The notes beneath the pieces are model-generated. The model had not been told where the DNA came from and searched no databases. It saw only the letters and a list, made by a program, of their open reading frames with translations. Below are positions 1 through 5,715 of a DNA stretch of 5,715 nucleotides, in pieces. This DNA is from an uncultured Porphyromonas sp. Its GTDB lineage: Bacteria > Bacteroidota > Bacteroidia > Bacteroidales > Porphyromonadaceae. Position 1 is the stretch's first letter; each line of letters begins with the position of its first letter. The position numbers were made by a program, and so were the translations under genes. Where the stretch lies: NCBI GenBank assembly GCA_943912835.1, contig CALTVJ010000090.1:1-5715 (forward strand), read 5' to 3'.

Positions 1-134
1 GTCATTTTGAGGGGTTTTGCAGAATGCGGTAATCGCAAGGCATTGAGACAGAGGGTGACGGGAGTTTACTTGTGTAAATGACCAAACCCGAATGTCGAAA
101 ATAACGAAGCGAGTGCCGTATTATGCAATAGTAT
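1..134. other. Gene-free stretch after the last stop, with imperfect inverted repeats
   Basis: No convincing gene or standard terminator is seen here. Two nested inverted relationships are visible. GTCATTT (1-7) is the exact inverse of AAATGAC (76-82). TTGCAGAATGCGG (17-29) is matched at 11 of 13 positions by the inverse of CCGTATTATGCAA (116-128). A small hairpin, TTTAC-TTGT-GTAAA, lies at 65-78 but has only five base pairs and no T-run on either strand. The segment may be a decayed dispersed element or a 3' untranslated structure for the operon message. No second copy is seen in the window, so which of these it is cannot be settled here. Confidence 0.35.
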
Positions 135-1301
135 CTATTTGCTATTGATACGCTCCCTAATTTGTTGGACAACACGTTGAAGGGAACCTGACGCATTAGC
201 TGTCCCCAATAAATGCTCTGTATCCCAAAATCCTTGTTCGCCAAGTAGGTCTCGTTGAAGCTGACGCACCTCTTCATAAGAAAAGTAAGGAGTACCCAAA
301 CGATTTCTTAAGAACTGAAGAGCATAGATTAGACCATAAGCCTCCGAAAGCATCGTAAATGCAAATTGAGGTTCTTCTTTAAGATTTGCCAAGGTATTCC
401 CGCCCAAGAGTAAATACTCGATTCTGATCAAAAGCATCCTACTAAGTTCTCTACGAATTGTCTGGACATGCTTAGATAATTGATCGTATAGATGATAATT
501 TAGATCAATACGCCCTAATGTGAATGTCAAATCCAATAAACGCGTAGTTCCACGGAGTGCCACAATGCCATTAGCAACAGACAACTGTCGTAACCCATGG
601 AGATAATATCCATAAGCTCTATCCCAATGATGCTCCAACTCCGTGTAGTTATTCCCCTCAAACAGCTTCTGTGACTCATGCTCTGCAATAAGAGAACTAT
701 TTGCGACAACAGCCTCATCTAAATGCACGCCCAAAACCTGATCTATAGCAATTGCTCCTAACAGATATCCATCCAAGACCTCGGCAATAGCAAGTCCTTG
801 AGCATCTACAAAACGCAGTTTAGAGCTTGCCGAGGTTGCGACATAACCAGATTGCCCCCGCGAAGCCTCTCGTCTACGATGCTGATTGGGGTTGTCTGCC
901 CCCATACCAGATATTTTGGCTGTAGTGTATATCAGGTCTTTGATATCTTTTACTATGCTCTCAGCTTTACTTTGTTGCGATTCTGATGCGGCAATACGTG
1001 GTAGAGGAGCATAGCCGTATCGTCCATTAAAAAGGAGGAAATAAGCCTCATTAAGTTGCTCTTCATTACGAATGTAAGCCTCTGATATATAACGCTCTCT
1101 TAACTCTTGCAACACTTCAAAAGTTAGTTCCGGTTCCTGAATATTGACACTACTCTCTTGGTTTCGCTCAAACTTGTATTTAGGGTCTTGCTCAGGAAGA
1201 AACAGCTCCCCTGTTTCTACTGTTTGAAGGGATGTTGGCTGACAAGACACAAACAAAAGACAGAGTAGCCACGATGAGCCTAATAACGTAATATACTTCA
1301 T
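135..1301 (-). CDS. DUF4856 family lipoprotein
   Basis: This is a complete 388-residue lipoprotein, close to the usual length for DUF4856 proteins. The signal peptide ends LLFVSC with Cys20 as the lipidation site. Family landmarks in order are KYKFERNQESSVN (41-53; pattern Y-x-F-x-RNG-x-STV), an FEVLQELRERY helix, a GQSGYVATSASSKLRFVDAQG segment around 149-169, then EVLDGYLLGAIAIDQVLGVHL (174-194), the signature TELEHHWDRAYGY (220-232) and, near the end, LSEAYGLIYALQFLRN (318-333) with GFW at 357-359. The fold should be mainly helical. DUF4856 proteins recall imelysin-like (M75) lipoproteins tied to iron uptake, and from memory are sometimes encoded near them, but the exact molecular role is unknown. 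Unlike its neighbours, the residues after Cys20 (QPTSLQT) are uncharged, so it may face the periplasm. It is the last gene of the cluster, ending in TAG. Confidence 0.87.
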   Translation of the reverse strand: MKYITLLGSSWLLCLLFVSCQPTSLQTVETGELFLPEQDPKYKFERNQESSVNIQEPELTFEVLQELRERYISEAYIRNEEQLNEAYFLLFNGRYGYAPLPRIAASESQQSKAESIVKDIKDLIYTTAKISGMGADNPNQHRRREASRGQSGYVATSASSKLRFVDAQGLAIAEVLDGYLLGAIAIDQVLGVHLDEAVVANSSLIAEHESQKLFEGNNYTELEHHWDRAYGYYLHGLRQLSVANGIVALRGTTRLLDLTFTLGRIDLNYHLYDQLSKHVQTIRRELSRMLLIRIEYLLLGGNTLANLKEEPQFAFTMLSEAYGLIYALQFLRNRLGTPYFSYEEVRQLQRDLLGEQGFWDTEHLLGTANASGSLQRVVQQIRERINSK

Positions 1302-1322
1302 ATTTATAACTAAAGTACTAGA

Positions 1323-1925
1323 CTAAGGTAGAATGATGTATTCACAGTAAGGGTTAGGAATAGGGTTGGGACCCTCACTATTTTGTGACTGCTCAGTGCT
1401 GAGCTCTGGCACGACAACCAACCCATCAATAGAGCGAGCTGATATACTTGCCGACACATGAGACCCGCGAGGTGCTACGCCTGTCAAGGATATATAGAGT
1501 GGGTATCCAGAGTGGACTCTAAACGTTTTGACAAATTCCTCTCCAGCTCGAAGGAACTCTCCGTCTCTTTCTTGAATATCACTACGCACTTCGGCAAGTT
1601 CTTTTTCTTCATTGATGTAACGCAAGATGTATTTAGCTCCATTTGTTCCAACTGGTAATGTATAGCGACAACGAAGAGTCACGACATATTCCAAAGGGTC
1701 TTCGTCAATCTTGACTCCGGGGTATTTATAGCTCGATAGGGCTTGGAATGGGTCGCAAGGCAAATGCGCCATATCTTCAAATGATGTTTCTGGTTTACTA
1801 ATCCCTGCAAAAGGGAATAGTTCTTTGTAGTTTTCATCTATCTCTACCTCTTCATGTCTATTGCAACCAAAGCATAAGAGAAGAGAGAGAACAAGGACAA
1901 AAAAAGATTTATGAGAATAGTTCAT
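1323..1925 (-). CDS. Small lipoprotein of unknown function in a SusCD operon
   Basis: I do not recognise this 200-residue protein. A long hydrophobic signal (FFVLVLSLLLCFGC) ends at Cys21, the likely lipidated residue, followed by NRHEEVEIDENYKE, an acidic stretch of the kind that can direct Bacteroidota lipoproteins to the cell surface. The middle (about 78-165) alternates short hydrophobic strands, for example YVVTLRCRY, YILRYI, YPLYISLTGV and VSASISA, suggesting a small beta-sandwich. The pattern of YISLTG followed by G-x-x-V-x-x-S-I is reminiscent of Ig-like lipoproteins common in this phylum, but this is an impression, not a match. A proline- and asparagine-rich linker (183-192) leads to a terminal PYCEYIILP. 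Mature cysteines at 57, 86 and 194 could permit one disulfide. It lies 15 bases after the DUF4302 gene and 21 bases before the DUF4856 gene, without a clear ribosome site. A substrate-binding or structural accessory role is inferred from position only. Confidence 0.8.
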   Translation of the reverse strand: MNYSHKSFFVLVLSLLLCFGCNRHEEVEIDENYKELFPFAGISKPETSFEDMAHLPCDPFQALSSYKYPGVKIDEDPLEYVVTLRCRYTLPVGTNGAKYILRYINEEKELAEVRSDIQERDGEFLRAGEEFVKTFRVHSGYPLYISLTGVAPRGSHVSASISARSIDGLVVVPELSTEQSQNSEGPNPIPNPYCEYIILP

Positions 1926-1940
1926 CTTGATTAAACTTTA

Positions 1941-2954
1941 CTATTTGCTGTCTCTAATTTCTGCGATATAATTCGTTGGTTCTCCCTCGGGATATAGATG
2001 TTTGCTTACTAGTACGAAGCGTTGGCTCTGCGTATCATAGACAGAAACAAGCTCAGAGACAAAACGCTCTCCAACACGTTCGAAATCATAAAAAGTGACT
2101 TTATTATTGATTGAAAAGCCTGGATGAAAAGTCAGCCCTTCTTCAGTCCCAACATATCCCGACCCTATACCATTGTAGCCACTACGAAATATAATCTCAT
2201 GGCGATTTCTTAAGGCAAGGAATAAATGATAACGCTTACGATTACGCTCTCGCTCTAACCTAAGGTCTCCCCTAGAATCTTTGAAGGGGACATCGCTCTG
2301 AAAGAATAATCTGCTACCTTGACGAATAGCGATTTGAGGATGCTCCATTCTCTCAAAAAACAAACGATTTTGTTGAGCTTGCTTTGTTGCACTTTCCCAA
2401 TCATCATCAGACTTCAGAGCTTCCAGAACTATGTAAGGACGATTTGTTAAACCCGACACGCCTGTGGTAAAAATAAGTCGTCCCCGAAAGTCTGTATATC
2501 TATACAAGAAGTCAGACACACCTTCAAACTCGCTATTTACCAAGCGATGCATCGGTGTATGCGTCGTAAAGCTCAACTGCACTGCACTACCAAGACGTAT
2601 ATCGTAGGAGCCTCCATATATACGTTCGGGGGCTTCCCCCATATCAGTTTTAAGCTCGAGCCGATTCCCTTGATTAAACTTAATCAAGAAAACATAACCT
2701 CCATAACCATACTTATCCTGATCTACTGCTGTATGCTCCAATCGTTCAGCTGGCTTACGAAAGAGTAGAGAGTCAACACGAGGGAAGTAAATCATACGCC
2801 AGCCATGTGGTGCATGGATAAGTTGCTCCTTTAAGTTTTGCCGATACAAGGCCGTACGCTCAGACGGAGATTTATCAAAAGAAAACTCCTTGGCACAACT
2901 CAAAGTACATAAGATTAACAGGTAAGATAATAACAACCTATAACTTGACTTCAT
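1941..2954 (-). CDS. DUF4302 family lipoprotein
   Basis: This is a 337-residue lipoprotein starting 5 bases after the preceding stop; the AGG just before the ATG is too close for an ordinary ribosome site, so translational coupling is likely. The signal peptide ends LCTLSC with Cys20 as the probable lipidation site; threonine at -3 is atypical but tolerated in Bacteroidota. The mature start EFSFDKSPSERTALYR (23-38), then APHGWRMIYFP (48-58), YGYGGYVFLIKF (82-93) and a LSFTTHTPMHRLV segment (127-139) follow the order seen in DUF4302 proteins, where the pattern is roughly FDKSPAER, APNGWR-x-x-YYP, YGGYNFFMKF and LSFDTYNPxLH. The rest is predicted beta-rich, with a strongly basic stretch around 228-241. 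Biochemical function is unknown. From memory, DUF4302 genes are often found beside SusC/SusD genes and the metallohydrolase-like lipoprotein, as here, so a role in binding the imported substrate at the cell surface is inferred only from context. Confidence 0.85.
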   Translation of the reverse strand: MKSSYRLLLSYLLILCTLSCAKEFSFDKSPSERTALYRQNLKEQLIHAPHGWRMIYFPRVDSLLFRKPAERLEHTAVDQDKYGYGGYVFLIKFNQGNRLELKTDMGEAPERIYGGSYDIRLGSAVQLSFTTHTPMHRLVNSEFEGVSDFLYRYTDFRGRLIFTTGVSGLTNRPYIVLEALKSDDDWESATKQAQQNRLFFERMEHPQIAIRQGSRLFFQSDVPFKDSRGDLRLERERNRKRYHLFLALRNRHEIIFRSGYNGIGSGYVGTEEGLTFHPGFSINNKVTFYDFERVGERFVSELVSVYDTQSQRFVLVSKHLYPEGEPTNYIAEIRDSK

Positions 2955-2959
2955 CCTGA

Positions 2960-3916
2960 CTATTTTGTTTTATGCTCCATATAATAGGTATTAAGCTGCT
3001 TCAAACTAAGTATTTGTAATTTACTTAGACTAATACCTACAGATTTTTTGAAATAATCCTCTACAAAAGCTCGTTTAGCTTTCATTATCCTTGCCATCTC
3101 TTTGGCTTCTTCTATCGCACCTGGCAGACTAGAATCTATCGGGCGGAGAGCTGTCTGTTCAGCATCATCTATTTCAACCGCAGAATGAAGAAGCATAATA
3201 CTGACAATTTCGGCAAATTCGTCTTCTGGCTGATCCATAGAATGCAGAGTATAGAACCCTCTGCGATGTGCATAAGGGCTAAGCCCCACACGACGTAGAG
3301 CTTCGTTATTATTAGGGGGGAGACCTAATGAACCGTAAGATTTAGGACTAATTGCAGCAAAAGCATCACGGTCATAAGGGACACGTTCCCCGAGACGTCG
3401 AGCGAACTGGTGATGTATGCTACGCATCAGGCGATAGACACTTGCTTTACTTTGAGGGTCAAAATTGTTTACATCAAAAACAAAGAGTTCATTTGTTGCT
3501 GTTGTCGGATACCAAAGTTTTAGTAACACCCCTCTCTCCTGCAACTCCCATCCACCCAAAAGCGTGATACGGAGTAAGCCTTTGTCTTTAAGAAAGTTCT
3601 GCCCACCAGCTTTTGGCTGTTCGTAAAGATCTATCCAAAGATTTTTGATAGCCTCTACAACAGGTCGCACTTTCTCCTCTTGTGGAGGTGTTGCTATACT
3701 TCCGACGGGTAAATGTTCCTTCTTCCATTGGTAGTTCACAGCGATATTATAAGGAGAGAAAACTTGCTGTAACCAATTATCCAACTCTTGATTGCCCTCT
3801 CTGCGAAAGTATTGCTCTACTACACTATGTTGAACAAGCTCCTCCTCGCCACAACTCTGCATGCATCCCAAAGCCAGAATGGGGAATATCCATCTATATA
3901 ATCTTTTCATCTTCAT
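2960..3916 (-). CDS. Substrate import-associated zinc metallohydrolase-like lipoprotein, active-site motif degenerate
   Basis: Chosen start ATG at 3916 gives 318 residues. It lies 7 bases after the susD stop, behind a purine-rich AGAGA, and gives a proper signal peptide. An in-frame ATG at 3946 would overlap susD by 23 bases and add ten residues ahead of the signal; ATG at 3910 is also possible. Lipidation is likely at Cys22 (MQSC followed by GEEE), or less likely at Cys18. The protein fits the Bacteroidetes lipoprotein family with an HExxH motif encoded beside SusC/SusD genes. The matching pattern is RLMRSIHHQFARRL (162-175), then RDAFAAISPKSYGSLG, GLSPYA and DEFAEIVSIMLLHS (232-245), where family members have HEFAHIL, a D/E-rich loop, GFVSPYAS and EDFAEMVS. 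The key difference is that HExxH reads H169-Q-F-A-R173, so the catalytic glutamate and second zinc histidine are absent, while Glu236 of DEFAE is kept. Proteolysis is therefore doubtful; binding is a reasonable alternative. The reading frame is otherwise intact. Confidence 0.85.
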   Translation of the reverse strand: MKMKRLYRWIFPILALGCMQSCGEEELVQHSVVEQYFRREGNQELDNWLQQVFSPYNIAVNYQWKKEHLPVGSIATPPQEEKVRPVVEAIKNLWIDLYEQPKAGGQNFLKDKGLLRITLLGGWELQERGVLLKLWYPTTATNELFVFDVNNFDPQSKASVYRLMRSIHHQFARRLGERVPYDRDAFAAISPKSYGSLGLPPNNNEALRRVGLSPYAHRRGFYTLHSMDQPEDEFAEIVSIMLLHSAVEIDDAEQTALRPIDSSLPGAIEEAKEMARIMKAKRAFVEDYFKKSVGISLSKLQILSLKQLNTYYMEHKTK

Positions 3917-3923
3917 CGTATCT

Positions 3924-5459
3924 CTAGTCAATATTGGTATATACATCTCCTCTTGGATTGGGAGCTAGTCCCCTGCGTCTTGCTTCCGTAGGAATTTGTA
4001 AGACTTTACGGTAATCATCTTTCTCAAGAGGGCGATAGAGAGGGTGACGGCTATTGCGTTTAACAGCGATGTAAAATCTACGAATATCAAACCACCGTAA
4101 TCCTTCATGTAAAAACTCTTTTTGTCTGAAGTCCAGGATAATTTTCAGAAGACCAAGTTGACGTTGTGATACTCCATAATAAGGAGTAATGTTATTATAT
4201 AAATCGCTATCTGAATTTGTATAACTACTACGTCCACACGGGAGAGAAATGTGATACTTGGCTTCTAAATAAGTAAGCAAATCATCAATAGCGAGATCAT
4301 ACTGCCCCAACATAGTATATGCCTCCATACGATTTAGCATAACCTCGTCAGTAGAGAATAGCACATTCGTCACATACAAATCTCGTGGACGAGTTCCCGT
4401 ACTACCAAAGAGTGCGAGTTCTGCAAACTTAGCTGTGTAGTATCCCTCTTTAATGGGACTTGGAGAAGAAGAAAACACATAGGGTTGTATGAGATTCATC
4501 TTTTCGTAATCCGTACACCCTAAGATGCCTCTCTTAGTATAAATATCATTGAGTTCTCTCTCCGTGGTACCATAAATCTGACTCGGTAAATCTCTAGCCC
4601 AACGTGACTCTGTAGTCGTCAATAATAAATTTGCAGACTCACTAGGAGAAGCATAAGTTTGATGTAATGAGTTGCGGGCAAAGCGATATTTATGTTCGTA
4701 GGCTGCCCAATCTCTCAACATAGAGCGAGGGGTCGAACCAAGCACATAGTCGGAGTACTGTACAGCCTCCTGCCATCGTCCACACATGAGATAAAAACGA
4801 GACGCAAAAGCATAAGCCGCACGTTTATTGAAATGATACTTAGGTTTACTATAATAAGCATCATTAACGAGCGTAATACCAAGTTTAAGGTCTTCCTCGA
4901 TTTGATTATAAACTTCATAAACCGTACCACGAGAGTAATTAACAAGAGCATTCTTCTCTGGTTTTCGTAAATAGGGTATCCCTGGTACAGTCTTAGACTC
5001 TTCTCCACGGTAAGGCTCTGCCCAAATATTAACCAACATAAAATGAAGATAGGCTCTAAGTAAAAAAGCTTCTCCATATAGAGCTTTAACTCTATCCGTT
5101 TTGGGATACTCCTTGAGAAGCTCAAGAGCCTTATTGGCTTGTGCAATCCCTCTATAACAGGCCTGCCAATATGCTAGAGGGGTATCTAGATCTTCTTGCT
5201 CATAATCTTCCCACAAATACATTGCTTCATTAAGCTGGTAGTGCTCTCCGTAGGTACGCTCTCCGACATTGTCTGTACGCGCTTCTAGAAATGGGAAATA
5301 ACTTGCATCTGGATAAGCTCCGGTGAGCAACTCTGCTATCTTAGACTCACTATCTATCGGCACATCAAAAGAACTATCGGGGGATACATCAAGATATTTA
5401 TTACAAGCTGTTGCAATAATTAGGGAAAGTAAAACAAGCAAAGAGTTTCTGTAATTCAT
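3924..5459 (-). CDS. SusD/RagB-family substrate-binding outer-membrane lipoprotein
   Basis: This is a complete 511-residue SusD-like protein, within the normal family size. SusD proteins are surface lipoproteins, rich in TPR-like helices, that form the lid on the SusC barrel and bind the substrate. A hydrophobic signal peptide ends in the lipobox-like IIATAC with Cys19 as the lipidation site, followed by NKYLDVSPDSSFD, a classic SusD N-terminus. Family hallmarks in order are YWQACYRGIAQANKAL (about 98-112), GEAFLLRAYLHFMLVNIW (129-146), RGTVYEVYNQIEEDL (177-191), DEVMLNRMEAYTMLGQYD (371-388), RQKEFLHEGLRWFDIRRF (445-462) and a late LQIPTEARRRGLAPNP (487-501). The ATG is preceded by AGGA at very short spacing, and the susC stop lies 22 bases upstream, so the two are co-transcribed. 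It ends in TAG. The ligand is unknown, and I see no marker that would make it a glycan-binding rather than a peptide-binding SusD. Confidence 0.96.
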   Translation of the reverse strand: MNYRNSLLVLLSLIIATACNKYLDVSPDSSFDVPIDSESKIAELLTGAYPDASYFPFLEARTDNVGERTYGEHYQLNEAMYLWEDYEQEDLDTPLAYWQACYRGIAQANKALELLKEYPKTDRVKALYGEAFLLRAYLHFMLVNIWAEPYRGEESKTVPGIPYLRKPEKNALVNYSRGTVYEVYNQIEEDLKLGITLVNDAYYSKPKYHFNKRAAYAFASRFYLMCGRWQEAVQYSDYVLGSTPRSMLRDWAAYEHKYRFARNSLHQTYASPSESANLLLTTTESRWARDLPSQIYGTTERELNDIYTKRGILGCTDYEKMNLIQPYVFSSSPSPIKEGYYTAKFAELALFGSTGTRPRDLYVTNVLFSTDEVMLNRMEAYTMLGQYDLAIDDLLTYLEAKYHISLPCGRSSYTNSDSDLYNNITPYYGVSQRQLGLLKIILDFRQKEFLHEGLRWFDIRRFYIAVKRNSRHPLYRPLEKDDYRKVLQIPTEARRRGLAPNPRGDVYTNID

Positions 5460-5481
5460 CGTCCTAACAGGTTGTGAGTAA

Positions 5482-5715
5482 TTAGAATCCTAAATTCATT
5501 GTCAGAGTCCATTGGCGTGGAGTGGGCAATGCCACACCTCCTGATTTATAAAACTCCGGGTCTTGCCCCTTAAGACGAGAATCCGAATAAATCAGAAAAG
5601 GATTTGTTACATTCAATCTTAGACTCGCCGTACTTAGATGAAGAGCCTTGAGAACTGATGTCGGGAAAGTATAACTCAAAGCGATATTTTTTACACGAAC
5701 AAAACTACCATCTGC
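5482..5715 (-). CDS. SusC/RagA-type TonB-dependent outer-membrane transporter, C-terminal fragment
   Basis: Only the last 77 codons and a TAA stop are in the window; the frame is open to the window edge, so the gene starts outside. SusC proteins are about 1000-residue TonB-dependent barrels that import substrates across the outer membrane together with a SusD lid. The fragment begins ADGSFVRVKNIALSYTFP, which matches the strand pattern D-x-SF-x-R-x-KN-x-x-LSY typical of the final barrel strands of SusC proteins. It then carries an LRLNVTNPFLIYSDSRLKG stretch, a PTPRQWTL segment and the C-terminal NLGF. The terminal phenylalanine is the usual signal for outer-membrane barrel assembly. The susD-like gene follows 22 bases downstream. 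A TTG at 5679-5677 can be read as a start but lies in the middle of the conserved barrel end and is not a real one. The family call is secure; the substrate class cannot be judged from this fragment. Confidence 0.95.
   Translation of the reverse strand, partial: ADGSFVRVKNIALSYTFPTSVLKALHLSTASLRLNVTNPFLIYSDSRLKGQDPEFYKSGGVALPTPRQWTLTMNLGF

Larger units (their letters stand above)
135..5715 (-). other. Probable SusCD-centred uptake operon with four accessory lipoproteins
   Basis: All six genes lie on the minus strand with gaps of 22, 7, 5, 15 and 21 bases, too short to hold independent promoters of the Bacteroidota type together with terminators. The order is transporter, lid lipoprotein, metallohydrolase-like lipoprotein, DUF4302, unknown lipoprotein, DUF4856. 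Every complete gene encodes a lipoprotein-type signal peptide, so all products are expected at the outer membrane. No regulator (anti-sigma factor, sigma factor or hybrid two-component sensor) and no carbohydrate-active enzyme is in the window; either could lie upstream of susC. Single-transcript status is inferred from spacing. Confidence 0.8.

Noticed and set aside
65..78. Hairpin TTTAC-TTGT-GTAAA as an intrinsic terminator for the operon
   Set aside because: The stem is only five mostly A-T pairs and is not followed by a T-run on the minus strand, so it does not meet the usual pattern.
2..277. Minus-strand open frame of 91 codons at the left edge
   Set aside because: It overlaps the end of the well-supported DUF4856 gene in another frame, has no ribosome site or recognisable motif, and its sequence looks like a frame shadow plus the non-coding tail.
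798..986. Plus-strand open frame of 62 codons opposite the DUF4856 gene
   Set aside because: It is antisense to a strongly supported gene with family motifs in this region and shows no start context or motif; the other plus-strand frames in the window are rejected for the same reason.
4420..4432. CAAACTTA, readable on the minus strand as a Bacteroidota -7 element (TAnnTTTG)
   Set aside because: It lies deep inside the SusD coding region, has no matching -33 element that I could see, and an 8-base degenerate match is expected by chance.
4715..5146. Minus-strand open frame of 143 codons inside the SusD-like gene
   Set aside because: It lies wholly within the SusD gene on the same strand in a different frame; the SusD frame carries clear family motifs across this whole span.
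5482..5679. Separate small gene of 65 codons starting at TTG 5679
   Set aside because: The frame is open to the window edge and the upstream codons encode the conserved SusC segment DGSFVRVKNIA, so this is the tail of a larger gene.

Overview
The window is a single, densely packed minus-strand gene cluster from a Bacteroidota genome, most likely a Bacteroidales member. The phylum call rests on a SusC C-terminus followed by a SusD-like lipoprotein, then four more genes whose products all carry lipoprotein-type signal peptides with weak or absent Shine-Dalgarno sequences. Base composition is moderately AT-rich and looks uniform by eye. A Porphyromonas-like host is a guess.

Reading in the direction of transcription (high to low coordinates): the last 77 codons of a SusC/RagA-type TonB-dependent outer-membrane transporter (5715-5482, 5' part outside the window); a full SusD/RagB lipoprotein (5459-3924); a lipoprotein of the substrate import-associated zinc metallohydrolase type (3916-2960); a DUF4302 lipoprotein (2954-1941); a 200-residue lipoprotein I do not recognise (1925-1323); and a DUF4856 lipoprotein (1301-135). 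Intergenic gaps are 22, 7, 5, 15 and 21 bases, with no visible internal promoter or terminator, so the six genes probably form one transcript whose promoter lies upstream of susC, beyond the window. Positions 1-134 after the last stop hold no gene, only imperfect inverted repeats and a weak hairpin.

The genes most plausibly encode one outer-membrane uptake machine: the SusC barrel with its SusD lid, plus four accessory lipoproteins that could capture, process or hand over the substrate. The substrate cannot be read from sequence. No glycoside hydrolase, polysaccharide lyase or sulfatase is present, so a glycan locus is not supported here. The metallohydrolase-like and DUF4856 components lean, weakly, towards a peptide, haem or metal-bearing ligand.

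The most notable observation is that the metallohydrolase-like lipoprotein has lost its zinc-protease signature: where HExxH is expected it reads HQFAR, although the surrounding family pattern and a downstream DEFAE motif are kept. It looks like a pseudoenzyme that may now bind rather than cut.
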